From contig CAKSPZ010000006.1 in NCBI GenBank assembly GCA_934486635.1, positions 1 through 33,587 on the forward strand: DNA of 33,587 bases, written 5' to 3'. Source of the stretch: an uncultured Eubacteriales bacterium. Its GTDB lineage: Bacteria; Bacillota; Clostridia; Oscillospirales; Acutalibacteraceae. This document shows, one piece after another, positions 14,968 through 23,726 of the stretch (positions within the stretch are counted from its first letter, which is position 1; every line of letters begins with the position of its first letter). The notes beneath the pieces were generated by a model. That model was not told the origin of the DNA. It did not search any database and saw nothing but the letters and a program-made list of their open reading frames with translations. A program made the translations under genes and the position numbers.

Positions 14968-16857
14968 ATGAAAAATGGTTTTGTAAGGGTTGCCTGTGCT
15001 ACACCAGAAATAAAACTTGCAGATTGTAAAAACAATGCAAAAAAAATGTTGTCCTTAATAAAAGAAGCAAATGAAAAAAATGTATCAATAATAGTTTTTC
15101 CTGAGCTTTCAATAAGTGGATACACTTGTGGCAATTTGTTTTTTAATAAAGATTTACAAAAGACAACCAATGAAGCATTAAGTTTTATTTTGAAAGAAAC
15201 TAAGTCATACGAAATGTTAATAATAGTAGGTCTTGCATGCAAGTTTAATTCGAGTTTATATAATTGTGCTGCTGTTATATGTAAAGGGCGTATTTTAGGA
15301 ATAGTACCAAAGAAAAATATACCAAATTATTCACAATATACTGAAATGAAGTTTTTTGCAGAGGGCAAAAATAAGGGATTTATAAATATTATAGGTCAAG
15401 AGGTTGCTTTTGGAAACAATTTAATTTTTGTGCATGAAAAAATTCCGGAATTAAAAGTTGGAGTCGAAATATGTGAGGATTTTTGGGTGTCAACATCTCC
15501 ATCAAACGACTTGGCTACAGCTGGGGCTACAATTATTGCAAATTTATCTGCAAGCGATGAAGTAGTTGGAAAAGCTCAAAAAAGGAGAATGCTAATAAAT
15601 GCACAGTCTGCTAAATTAGTCGCGGCTTATTTATATGCAAATGTGGGTCGTGGAGAATCAAGCACAGATTTGGTCTTTTCTGGCCATAATGTGATTTCTG
15701 AAAATGGAGAGATTTTAGCACAATCAAGTTTATTTTCAACAGGACTTACAATTGCAGACTTAGATTTACAGGTTATTGAATCAGAACGTTTACGCCTTAA
15801 TACTTTTAAAAATGAAAGTTTATTTAATGAAATATCTTTTAATTTATCCATTAAAGATATTGAAACAGATAGAAAAATTTTAAAAAATCCATTTTTAAAG
15901 GTTGGTCCCAATGAGTCTATAGGTTCTCTATGCGATGACATTACTAATTTACAAGTTGAAGGGTTAATTTCACGAATAAGAAATACTGGCATTAAAAAAA
16001 TTGTAATTGGAGTATCAGGAGGAATAGATTCAACCAATGCATTAATGATAGCTGTAAAAGCTTTTAAAAAGTTATCATATGATAAAAAGGAAATAATAGC
16101 AGTTATAATGCCGGGAATGGGGACAAGCAGTAAAACAAAAAATAATTCAATTGCTTTAGTAAATAGTTTAGAAACAAGTATTTTGGAAATACCGATAAAA
16201 TCAGCGATAGAAAATCATTTTAAAGATATAGGAAAAGTTGATAATAAATGTGATACAACATATGAGAATGCACAGGCTAGAGAAAGAACACAGATTTTAA
16301 TGGACTTAGCTAATATGAAAAATGCTATGGTTTTAGGAACTGGCGATTTATCAGAAATAGCTCTTGGTTTTTCAACTTATAATGGAGACCATATGTCTAT
16401 GTATAACGTAAACTCAGGTGTACCGAAAACTGTAATTAAGGAAATTTTATATAATGAATCTAAAAAAATAAAGAATAAAACATTGAAAAATGTAATTTTA
16501 AATATATTAGAGACACCTATTAGTCCAGAATTATTACCTACAAAATCAAATGTATCTACTCAATTAACAGAAGAAATTATAGGCCCTTATGAATTACATG
16601 ACTTTTTTTTATATTACTTTTTAAAGTATGGATTTTCTTTTGAGAAAATATTATGTCTTGCAAGTATAACATTTGGTAATGAATATAAAAAAGATGAAAT
16701 ATCTAAATATTTATTAATATTTATGAAAAGATTTTTTAAAAATCAATTTAAGCGGTCGTGTCAACCGGATGGACCAAAGGTTTTAGATATATCTTTATCA
16801 TCACGAGGTTGCTTTATTATGCCAAGTGATATGCAATTACCTGAAAATTTCATATAA
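14968..16857 (+). CDS. nadE: NAD+ synthase, glutamine-hydrolysing
   Basis: A 629-residue two-domain enzyme that makes NAD+ from nicotinate adenine dinucleotide, ATP and glutamine. The N-terminal nitrilase-type glutaminase domain has the triad Glu46 (FPELSISGY), a Lys near 115 (PKKNIPNY) and Cys169 (GVEICEDFW). The C-terminal synthetase domain has the pyrophosphatase P-loop GVSGGIDSTNAL. Further signatures are YENAQARERTQILMDLAN and GTGDLSEIALGFSTYNGDHM. It is preceded by GGAGG and sits alone between the glycan cluster and a bidirectional terminator. Confidence 0.97.
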   Translation: MKNGFVRVACATPEIKLADCKNNAKKMLSLIKEANEKNVSIIVFPELSISGYTCGNLFFNKDLQKTTNEALSFILKETKSYEMLIIVGLACKFNSSLYNCAAVICKGRILGIVPKKNIPNYSQYTEMKFFAEGKNKGFINIIGQEVAFGNNLIFVHEKIPELKVGVEICEDFWVSTSPSNDLATAGATIIANLSASDEVVGKAQKRRMLINAQSAKLVAAYLYANVGRGESSTDLVFSGHNVISENGEILAQSSLFSTGLTIADLDLQVIESERLRLNTFKNESLFNEISFNLSIKDIETDRKILKNPFLKVGPNESIGSLCDDITNLQVEGLISRIRNTGIKKIVIGVSGGIDSTNALMIAVKAFKKLSYDKKEIIAVIMPGMGTSSKTKNNSIALVNSLETSILEIPIKSAIENHFKDIGKVDNKCDTTYENAQARERTQILMDLANMKNAMVLGTGDLSEIALGFSTYNGDHMSMYNVNSGVPKTVIKEILYNESKKIKNKTLKNVILNILETPISPELLPTKSNVSTQLTEEIIGPYELHDFFLYYFLKYGFSFEKILCLASITFGNEYKKDEISKYLLIFMKRFFKNQFKRSCQPDGPKVLDISLSSRGCFIMPSDMQLPENFI

Positions 16858-16862
16858 AAATT

Positions 16863-16906
16863 AAAAAGCTTTCCAAGAAAATAATTTTGTTCTTGGAAAG
16901 CTTTTT
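16863..16906. terminator. Bidirectional terminator of nadE and the zinc-ribbon gene
   Basis: A perfect 17-bp stem (16863-16879 with 16890-16906) includes A and T runs at both ends, so it works in either direction between the converging genes. Confidence 0.93.
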
Positions 16907-16929
16907 TATAAAGTAGAAATTTTTAACCA

Positions 16930-17373
16930 CTATAAGTTTTTTAACATGTTTAACCAACTGTTAGACGAAATAGGTTGTTGCACAAAAGCCATAGTTAAAA
17001 GTATAAAAATAAAAAATAAAGAAGCAATTATATACCAAATAAGCATAGCTCGTGAATAAGACTTTAAATTTAAATTTGTATTTTTTTTGAATGACCATAT
17101 TAAAATAAAAATTAAATTAATTATTGGAATAAGAAATAAAAGTTTGGTAAAAAAGAAAGTAGCTGTGCTAAGAGGTTTATTTAATTGAAATTCATTAGTT
17201 GAATTTAAATGAGTACTAGGGTTAGAGATATCGTTTAGAATAGAATCTTGTCCATTAATATTGTTGGAGAAATTATCAACATTAGATTCTACAGGGACTT
17301 TAGGTATAGCACCACAATTAGTGCATATTTCAGCATTATCAGGTAACTCTTTTCCGCAATTGGAACAAAACAT
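16930..17373 (-). CDS. Zinc-ribbon membrane protein of unknown function
   Basis: A 147-residue protein starting with a zinc ribbon of the form CSNCGKELPDNAEICTNCG (two CxxC pairs). A polar Asn/Ser-rich linker (about residues 27-66) and two hydrophobic segments (about 72-92 and 108-130) follow. GGAGG lies upstream of the ATG. Such ribbon-linker-membrane proteins are common and uncharacterised in Clostridia; the ribbon is predicted to be cytosolic. No neighbouring gene suggests a role. Confidence 0.75.
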   Translation of the reverse strand: MFCSNCGKELPDNAEICTNCGAIPKVPVESNVDNFSNNINGQDSILNDISNPSTHLNSTNEFQLNKPLSTATFFFTKLLFLIPIINLIFILIWSFKKNTNLNLKSYSRAMLIWYIIASLFFIFILLTMAFVQQPISSNSWLNMLKNL

Positions 17374-17540
17374 AAATTTAAAACCTCCTTATATTTCCTT
17401 TTTATAATTATACATTTATATAAAAATTTTTTCAACTTAGAAATTATAAATATATTATTAAATAGAGTTTCCAAAATGTATTAATATAGTATATAATGTA
17501 AGTAGGTTTTATAGGTAAGTTTTTAGGGAGTGTGTGTTAT

Positions 17541-18092
17541 TTGAAAAGATCCAGTACGTATAAATTAGTTGCAACAAGTCTTATGGCAGCTTTTGTAATG
17601 GTTTCAACTTTTATAGGGATACCCATACCTATAGCTGGTGGAAGTAATACTATGATACATCTTGGAAACATTACTTGTTTGTTATCGGGAATGCTTTTGG
17701 GACCATTATATGGTGGTTTAGCAGCAGCTATTGGGTCAGCAACATTTGATATATTAAACCCTTTGTATATATCTTCAGCACCATTCACTTTTATTTTTAA
17801 GTTTATAATGGTTTTTATTTGTGGAAAAATAGCTTATAGTAATGGGAAAAATGCAGATGACCCAATTTACAATATGTTAGGGGCTTCGGTTGGAAGTATT
17901 ATTTACATATTATTAAGATTTATAAAATCATTAGTTATAAAAGTATATTTTTTAGGAATGGAAACAGAAACAGCATTAATATTATCTTTAAATGATGTGA
18001 TGATATCTGTAATAAAAACAGTTTTTGTTATAATTGCAATTGTAATTTTAGTTCCATTATTAAAAGAAAAATTGAGAATAAAGAAATTATAG
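17541..18092 (+). CDS. ECF transporter S component (substrate unknown)
   Basis: A 183-residue membrane protein with about six hydrophobic segments, fitting the substrate-binding S component of an energy-coupling factor vitamin importer. It begins KRSSTYKLVATSLMAAFVMV. The IHLGNITCLLSGMLLGPLYG and GGLAAAIGSATFDILNP segments are typical of the family's core. No ECF ATPase or EcfT gene is present here, so it would share a module encoded elsewhere (group II). TTG 17541 fits the AGGGAG site at 17525-17530; GTG 17532 is too close to it. TATAAT at 17492-17497 may be its -10 box. I saw no riboswitch that would name the substrate. Confidence 0.8.
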   Translation: MKRSSTYKLVATSLMAAFVMVSTFIGIPIPIAGGSNTMIHLGNITCLLSGMLLGPLYGGLAAAIGSATFDILNPLYISSAPFTFIFKFIMVFICGKIAYSNGKNADDPIYNMLGASVGSIIYILLRFIKSLVIKVYFLGMETETALILSLNDVMISVIKTVFVIIAIVILVPLLKEKLRIKKL

Positions 18093-18110
18093 TGGGAGAA
18101 TAGAATAAAA

Positions 18111-19481
18111 ATGAGTATTAAAAAAAATGATATAGTAGAAATATTAATTGATGCTATGACTTCAGAAGGAAATGGAATTGGAAGATTGGATGGTATGGTT
18201 ATTTTTGTTCCGGCTAGTGCTGTTGGAGATAAATTAAAAGTCAAAATTTTAAAGGTTAAAAAAAATTATGCTTTTGGAAAAATTGAAGAAATACTGGAAC
18301 CTTCTAAAAGTAGAATAAAATCTGATTGTATGCAATACTTAAAGTGTGGAGGCTGTGTTTATAGACATATAAATTATAATGAAGAAAAGAAAATAAAAAA
18401 ACAAAAAGTAATAGATGCATTAAAAAAAATAGGCGGATTTGAAAATATAAAAGTTAATGATATAATTGGTTCAAAAAATATAGATAACTATAGAAATAAG
18501 GCACAATTACCTATAGGAAAAAATAAAGATGGAGATTATGAATTAGGCTTTTTTGCTAATCATAGTCATAGAATAGTCAATTGTACAGAATGTAATTTAC
18601 AACCGGATATTTTTAAAAAGGTCATTGATATTTTTAAAGTATGGCTAAAAGAAACAAGTCCTACAGTATATGATGAAAAAACAGGGAAAGGATTATTAAG
18701 ACATCTCTATATAAGACAAGCAGAAAATGAATCAAAAATAGAAATTATGGTTTGTATTATTATTAATTCAGATCAATTGCCAATGGAAAAGTTACTAGTA
18801 GAATATTTAACGCAAGCTATACCTCAAATTAAAAGTATAATTGTTAATATAAATAAAGATAAAACAAATGTAATAATGGGAAAGAAATGCAAAACATTAT
18901 GGGGAAAAGATTATATTACGGACAAGTTATGTGACAAAAATTTCAACATTTCAGCACATTCATTTTATCAGGTAAATAAAAAACAAACAGAAGTTTTATA
19001 CCAATTAGCTGCTACATATGCTAACTGTAATAAAAGCGATATTTTACTTGATTTATATTGCGGTACAGGAACAATTGGCCTTACTATGGCAGATAAATGT
19101 AAAAAATTAATTGGGGTAGAAATAGTAAGTGAAGCAATAGAAAATGCAAAGAATAATTCTAAAATAAATAATGTAAATAATGCTGAATTTATTTGTTCTG
19201 ATGCTGAAAAGGCAGCGGCTATGCTACTAGAAAGAGGAGACCATCCAAACGTAATTATAGTAGACCCGCCTCGAAAAGGATGTAGTATTTCTTTGATAAA
19301 TACAATAGTTAAAATGAACCCAGAGAGAATAGTCTATGTATCTTGTGACCCGGCGACGTTAGCAAGGGATTTGAAGCTTTTGTTAGAGAACGAATATAAT
19401 ATAATAGAGGTTACTCCTGTAGATATGTTCCCACGGACAAGCCACGTGGAGACGGTATGCTTGTTATCAGGGAAACATTAA
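18111..19481 (+). CDS. rlmD: 23S rRNA (uracil-5-)-methyltransferase, RlmD/RumA family
   Basis: A 456-residue SAM-dependent enzyme that makes 5-methyluridine in 23S rRNA. The N-terminal TRAM domain (about 1-62) is followed by a [4Fe-4S] site. Cys73, Cys79 and Cys82 (CMQYLKCGGC) and Cys158 match the CX5CX2CX75C spacing of RumA enzymes. LDLYCGTGTIGL binds SAM. VDPPRKGC and VSCDPATLARDLKLL carry the catalytic cysteine region, followed by PVDMFPRTSHVETV. Firmicutes have several paralogues acting at U747 and/or U1939, so the exact site and the symbol are tentative. It follows the ECF gene by 18 bases. Confidence 0.92.
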   Translation: MSIKKNDIVEILIDAMTSEGNGIGRLDGMVIFVPASAVGDKLKVKILKVKKNYAFGKIEEILEPSKSRIKSDCMQYLKCGGCVYRHINYNEEKKIKKQKVIDALKKIGGFENIKVNDIIGSKNIDNYRNKAQLPIGKNKDGDYELGFFANHSHRIVNCTECNLQPDIFKKVIDIFKVWLKETSPTVYDEKTGKGLLRHLYIRQAENESKIEIMVCIIINSDQLPMEKLLVEYLTQAIPQIKSIIVNINKDKTNVIMGKKCKTLWGKDYITDKLCDKNFNISAHSFYQVNKKQTEVLYQLAATYANCNKSDILLDLYCGTGTIGLTMADKCKKLIGVEIVSEAIENAKNNSKINNVNNAEFICSDAEKAAAMLLERGDHPNVIIVDPPRKGCSISLINTIVKMNPERIVYVSCDPATLARDLKLLLENEYNIIEVTPVDMFPRTSHVETVCLLSGKH

Positions 19482-19646
19482 TTTTATGCTGATTAAAGTG
19501 ACTTTGATTAAAAAAATGTGCCCTGTGTTTAAATATAATGAAAATTGGTATGGGTTCAAGGATATATAGGTTGTGCGTAGAATAATATTACTTAACACTG
19601 AAATAGTACAACTTTGAAATACTTAGTTGTTTAGGATAGGTTAGAT

Positions 19647-20135
19647 ATGAAAATTGTGAGTATAATAGGCAAAGATTATTATGGTGAATGGAGCAAATCA
19701 AGAACTGCATGTAGAGCAGTTATAATTAATGAAGGAAAAATATTACTTTCCTATGAAAAAAATACAAACCAATGGATGATTCCTGGAGGAGGCCTTGAAG
19801 AAAATGAAAAAGAGAAACAATGCTGTATTCGAGAAGTGGAGGAAGAAACAGGTGCAGTAATTGCTATTTCAAAATGTAAGTTAGAAATAGATGAATATTA
19901 CAAAGACTGGAAATGGGTAAATAAGTATTTTTTAGGAAAAATTGTGGGTACAACTGCAAAAAGATTGACCCAAAAAGAAGAGAAAGTTGGAATGGAACCA
20001 CGGTGGGTTTCAATAGATGAAATTATAAAAATATTTTCTAGTTATAAATCATATGCTGAGGTTGATGAAATGCGAAGCGGTATGTATCTTAGAGAATATA
20101 CAGCATTGTGTGAGCTAATAAATGATATTTTTTAA
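19647..20135 (+). CDS. Nudix hydrolase
   Basis: A 162-residue Nudix-fold pyrophosphohydrolase. The Nudix box is complete: GGGLEENEKEKQCCIREV followed by EEETG, matching Gx5Ex7REUxEExGU. The strand WMIPGGGLEE before it and a helix-forming C-terminus are typical. The substrate (a nucleoside diphosphate linked to another moiety) cannot be deduced. The ribosome binding site is weak (GGATAGG). The 165 bases before it hold no feature I can support. Confidence 0.85.
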   Translation: MKIVSIIGKDYYGEWSKSRTACRAVIINEGKILLSYEKNTNQWMIPGGGLEENEKEKQCCIREVEEETGAVIAISKCKLEIDEYYKDWKWVNKYFLGKIVGTTAKRLTQKEEKVGMEPRWVSIDEIIKIFSSYKSYAEVDEMRSGMYLREYTALCELINDIF

Positions 20136-20398
20136 AATTATATTAAGTGTAAGTGTATATTTTAGGGAATAATTAAAAATTTATGATTATATACATCAAG
20201 CAAAGCCATGTAAGATTAATAAAAGTAATGTATAAGGATAGTAATTAAATCGCATGATGTTAATGAATTAAATTTTCTAAAAGTGCCAAGAAACATATTG
20301 AAAATAAACGTAGAAATCATTGTATATATGTTGTATAAATAAAATGTGTATGAGGGCCATGAAGTAGTAGAAAATATAAAAAATATAATAAAAAGTAG
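20136..20398. other. Gene-poor AT-rich intergenic stretch
   Basis: No credible gene, repeat or RNA is visible here. A 38-codon open stretch at roughly 20235-20345 encodes KSHDVNELNFLKVPRNILK but lacks a start codon and ribosome binding site. It may be chance or a decayed remnant. Confidence 0.4.
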
Positions 20399-20433
20399 AA
20401 GGTAAGATACAGCTTACGGCTGTATCTTACCTT
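20399..20433. terminator. Hairpin terminator, serving tspO and possibly the Nudix gene
   Basis: A perfect 15-bp stem (20399-20413 with 20419-20433) has a TTACG loop. T-rich DNA follows on the minus side (complement of 20385-20398) and TTATTTG on the plus side. Confidence 0.88.
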
Positions 20434-20481
20434 TTATTTGTAGTGGTTACTAATAGTAAATTTAATTTTTATATTATAACT

Positions 20482-20955
20482 TTAATTGAGTATAGCAATG
20501 CCAAGATTTAAATAACCTGCAAATGTTACCCACAAAATGTATGGAAGTAAGAGGTATGCTGATAATTTTGATATTTTATAAAATAATAATATTGTTATAG
20601 AAATTAAAATCCATAATATGATTAGCCACAAAAATGAGAAAAAGTATAAGTTAAGGTTAAAAAACCAAATTGACCAGAAAAAATTAAATATAAGTTGAAT
20701 ACCATATGTTTTAAGTGCTTTTTTTAATACATTTTGATTCTTATTATTTGATACAAGTACAAGGTATGATGCAATTCCCATAAGTACATATAAAATTGTC
20801 CATACTATAGGAAACAACAATCCAGGTGGTGACAGTGATGGCTTATTCATTTTTGAAAATTGTTCAATACTGTTACCTGAAATAATTCCTGAGAATACTC
20901 CTATAATAAGTGGAATTAAAATACATAAAAAAAGTAATTTCCATTTAATTTTCAT
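20482..20955 (-). CDS. tspO: TspO/MBR family membrane protein
   Basis: A 157-residue protein with five membrane helices, as in the bacterial tryptophan-rich sensory protein and mitochondrial benzodiazepine receptor family. Family signatures are KPSLSPPGLLFPIVWTILYV followed by LMGIASYLV, FNFFWSIWFFN, and PYILWVTFAGYLN near the end. The family binds porphyrins and similar ligands; its role in anaerobic spore formers is not settled. AAGGAGG lies upstream of the ATG. It converges on the terminator at 20399-20433 and is transcribed away from the photoproduct lyase operon. Confidence 0.92.
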   Translation of the reverse strand: MKIKWKLLFLCILIPLIIGVFSGIISGNSIEQFSKMNKPSLSPPGLLFPIVWTILYVLMGIASYLVLVSNNKNQNVLKKALKTYGIQLIFNFFWSIWFFNLNLYFFSFLWLIILWILISITILLFYKISKLSAYLLLPYILWVTFAGYLNLGIAILN

Positions 20956-21088
20956 TTGATTACCTCCTTTTTAAATATATTAAAAAAATTATTACTTATG
21001 CTTAATGTTATTTATAAAATATTAATAAATCTGCTTTATTTGCAAATAATATCAATGTCAGTAAAATTTATTGGAGGTTAAATGCAAA

Positions 21089-21523
21089 ATGATTAATGAA
21101 GATACAATAAAACTTTTAAAAGAATGTAATTCAGGTGTAAAAATGGGTGTAAGTTCTCTTGAAGAAGTTATGGAACATGTCCAAAATAAAAATTTCGAAC
21201 ATATTTTATCAGATTGTAAGGAAAAACACGAAGAATTAGGAAATGAAACACGCAGACTTTTAAATGAATATCATGATTCTGGCAAAGAGCCTAATGCTAT
21301 GGCTAAGGGCATGTCTTGGGTAAAAACAAATGTTAAACTTGCAATGAATGAATCAGATAAAACAATTGCTGACTTAATAACAGAGGGCTGCAATATGGGA
21401 GTGAAATCATTAAATAAATATTTAAATCAGTATAAAGCTGCGGAAGAAAAGGTTAAAGATATTGCAAAACGTCTTATAAATGTTGAAGAGAAATTAGCAT
21501 TTGATTTAAGGCAATATCTATGA
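21089..21523 (+). CDS. Predicted four-helix-bundle protein (ferritin-like/DUF2383-like)
   Basis: A 144-residue, almost entirely helical protein, cytosolic and without Cys clusters or a signal. Four amphipathic helices can be drawn (about 4-33, 35-62, 76-110, 112-143). Helices 1 and 3 carry similar segments (ECNSGVKMGVSSLEEVM near 12 and EGCNMGVKSLNKYLN near 99), an internal repeat expected of ferritin-like bundles. Glu and His residues (E26, H30, E37, H47, E48) sit at heptad-like spacings and could bind metal. Resemblance to the PA2169/DUF2383 family is by eye. ATG 21089 follows GGAGG by eleven bases. It overlaps the next start by four bases (ATGA), so the two are translationally coupled. Confidence 0.7.
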   Translation: MINEDTIKLLKECNSGVKMGVSSLEEVMEHVQNKNFEHILSDCKEKHEELGNETRRLLNEYHDSGKEPNAMAKGMSWVKTNVKLAMNESDKTIADLITEGCNMGVKSLNKYLNQYKAAEEKVKDIAKRLINVEEKLAFDLRQYL

Positions 21524-22530
21524 GCTTAAATGACTTTTATCCAAAACAGATTTATTATGAGCCGCAAATTTTTAATTATGAGTTAGGAAATTATCTAAAA
21601 ACTAAATATTCTAATATTCCTTGGATTTCGATAGAAAATCATAATAATATTCCATACTTTAGAAGTCAGTCTAACAAAGAATTTGCTAAAATGAAACAAA
21701 ATATTATTGTTGGAGTTAGAAAAACTCATAGGTATGTTGTGAATCACAAAATTTCTGATTATTTAGTCCCATATACATCTTCAGGTTGTGTAGCTTCATG
21801 CCTTTATTGCTATTTGGTTTGTAATTATAATAAATGTTCATATTTAAGATTATTTGTAAATCGTGAACAAATGTTAAATAAATTAATAAAAACGTCTCAA
21901 AAAAGTGAAAAAGCACTAACATTTGAAATAGGAAGTAATAGCGATTTAATTTTAGAAAATACTATTACAAACAATCTTACTTGGACTATTGAAAAATTTG
22001 CTGAAGAAGGTTGTGGCTTTTTAACTTTTCCAACAAAGTTTGATATGGTAGATTCTTTATTATCACTTAAGCATAAAGGAAAAACAATAATTAGAGTAAG
22101 TGTTAATCCTGAAGAAATAATAAAAAAAGTTGAGTTTGGAACGTCGCCTTTGCAAAATAGAATAAGGGCTATAAATAAACTTTGCGAAGCTGGATATCCT
22201 GTGGGATTATTGATTGCACCCGTTATTATGATTGAAAATTGGGAGAAGTTATATATAGAACTTCTTGATATTTTACAAGATAATCTTTCTGAAAAAACAA
22301 AAAAACATATATCTGTAGAAGTAATATTTATGACTTATAGTTATGTTCATAAAGCAATAAATTCAGAAGCTTTTCCTAAAGCCATTGATCTATTTGACAA
22401 AAAGTTAATGACGGTTGGGGGACGTGGAAAATATTATTATAAGCAAAATTTAAAAGACTATGGAAAAATGTTTTTTCAAAGTGAAATCTCTAAAAGATTA
22501 CCAAATTCAAATATTATTTATATAGTCTAA
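21520..22530 (+). CDS. splB: Spore photoproduct lyase-family radical SAM protein
   Basis: A 336-residue radical SAM protein related to spore photoproduct lyase, which repairs 5-thyminyl-5,6-dihydrothymine in germinating spores. SGCVASCLYCYLVCNYNKC holds the cluster ligands Cys90, Cys94 and Cys97 in the family's CX3CX2C order, with Tyr96 and Tyr98 also present. Later family-like segments include FEIGSNSDL, FPTKFDMVDSLLSL, TIIRVSVNPEEIIKKVEFGT, GYPVGLLIAPVI and VEVIFMTYSYV. Two extra cysteines (101, 106) follow the cluster. Where Bacillus enzymes have the hydrogen-donor Cys in FEAACTSD, this one reads FEIGSNSD. It could therefore be a repair enzyme with changed chemistry or a related enzyme with another substrate. 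Confidence 0.82.
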   Translation: MSLNDFYPKQIYYEPQIFNYELGNYLKTKYSNIPWISIENHNNIPYFRSQSNKEFAKMKQNIIVGVRKTHRYVVNHKISDYLVPYTSSGCVASCLYCYLVCNYNKCSYLRLFVNREQMLNKLIKTSQKSEKALTFEIGSNSDLILENTITNNLTWTIEKFAEEGCGFLTFPTKFDMVDSLLSLKHKGKTIIRVSVNPEEIIKKVEFGTSPLQNRIRAINKLCEAGYPVGLLIAPVIMIENWEKLYIELLDILQDNLSEKTKKHISVEVIFMTYSYVHKAINSEAFPKAIDLFDKKLMTVGGRGKYYYKQNLKDYGKMFFQSEISKRLPNSNIIYIV

Positions 22531-22627
22531 ATAATTAAAAGTAAATTAAAAAATATTCCCAATATAAAAATTAGTTTTAATAAATTAATGGTTTATATAT
22601 TTACTTACTATTACCAAATGTAAATAA

Positions 22628-22663
22628 AAAAAGAACCCACTAATTTTTTGGGGGTTCTTTTTC
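22628..22663. terminator. Bidirectional terminator between splB and the esterase gene
   Basis: AAGAACCC (22631-22638) pairs with GGGTTCTT (22652-22659), flanked by an A run and a T run that extend the stem. It separates converging genes. Confidence 0.85.
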
Positions 22664-22681
22664 TTTAATTAATAAAAGTCC

Positions 22682-23452
22682 TTATTTAGTAGAATAAAAT
22701 TTTAAATACTGTTTTAGGTTAGAAATAATATAATTTGCATTATGGTGTCCAGAAAAAATATGGTTTTCAACTTTGACATTTTTAAAATTTAAAATTCTTG
22801 TTAGTTCTTTACAGGCTATATAAAATTGACCTTCATCTTCATTGCCTGCATCTAAAAAAACTTTTATATCCTTTATATTATTGTTTGTTGCTATGGTTAT
22901 AGGGTCATATTTTATCCACATTTCTTTATTTTTAAAATAGCACTCATCCTCATCTTCAAAATGTAAATCTATTGCAGGCATATGACCGCCCACTTTTGAA
23001 AATAAATTTTGATGTCTGAATGCAATATGCAAAGCAGAATATCCACCGGCAGAAATTCCACCAATATATCTGCTGTTTCTATTTGATATTGTATTATATT
23101 TTTTATCAATAATAGGAATAATTTCATTAATAAAATAGTTTTCATATTGGCCCTTATGAACAATTCCGTTTTTTCCCTTTAATTCTTTATAGTTTATTGA
23201 GGAATTTAACCCTCTGCTATTGTCTATACTAGGGCAAACAATTATCATGGGAAGAATTTGATTAGAGCTAATTAAATCTTGCGCTAGTGTATCCATTACT
23301 AGTTGAGTTAGTATTTTACCATTGCCGGTTCTTCCATGAAAAAAATAAAGGACAGGTAGGCTAATATTAGCATATTCATCTGGAACATATATGTAAGTTG
23401 TCATTTCCTTTTTTAAGTATTTACTGTATACTTTTATTTGTTGAGTACTCAT
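22682..23452 (-). CDS. Putative esterase (alpha/beta hydrolase, esterase D/PF00756-like)
   Basis: A 256-residue alpha/beta hydrolase. The segment LPVLYFFHGRTGNGK supplies the oxyanion-hole region. GGISAGGYSALHIAFRH supplies the nucleophile Ser in a GxSxGG elbow. VFLDAGNEDEG and FSGHHNANY supply the likely Asp and His of the triad. There is no signal peptide, so it is cytosolic. Substrate candidates for this family include acetylated sugars, S-formylglutathione and siderophore esters; nothing nearby decides between them. The ATG at 23452 has AAGGA upstream; an in-frame ATG ten codons earlier has none. Confidence 0.82.
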   Translation of the reverse strand: MSTQQIKVYSKYLKKEMTTYIYVPDEYANISLPVLYFFHGRTGNGKILTQLVMDTLAQDLISSNQILPMIIVCPSIDNSRGLNSSINYKELKGKNGIVHKGQYENYFINEIIPIIDKKYNTISNRNSRYIGGISAGGYSALHIAFRHQNLFSKVGGHMPAIDLHFEDEDECYFKNKEMWIKYDPITIATNNNIKDIKVFLDAGNEDEGQFYIACKELTRILNFKNVKVENHIFSGHHNANYIISNLKQYLKFYSTK

Positions 23453-23726
23453 TCTGTTTTCCTTCTTTCTTTTTATATGCAAATTATAACAAAATATTGA
23501 AAAGAAGTAAATTAAATATAAAATATTGTGAATTTAATAAGAGTAATTTTAACAAACGAGCAGTTTGTCAGTGTCTTGTGTATTATATTTTTTATTTATA
23601 GAGATAAGTTTACTTTTATGATTAGATGATGATAAAATTTTATATAATTTAATAAAAGATATTGCACCTGTGAAATATTTAAATTATAATTTATCAAATA
23701 AATTAATTTTTGAGGAGATAAAATAA

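Noticed and set aside
17504..17540. Vitamin riboswitch upstream of the ECF S component
   Set aside because: The leader from the likely -10 box is under 50 bases and shows no conserved riboswitch elements.
20136..20398. A small gene in the spacer after the Nudix gene
   Set aside because: The open stretches lack start codons with ribosome binding sites and show no family-like sequence.
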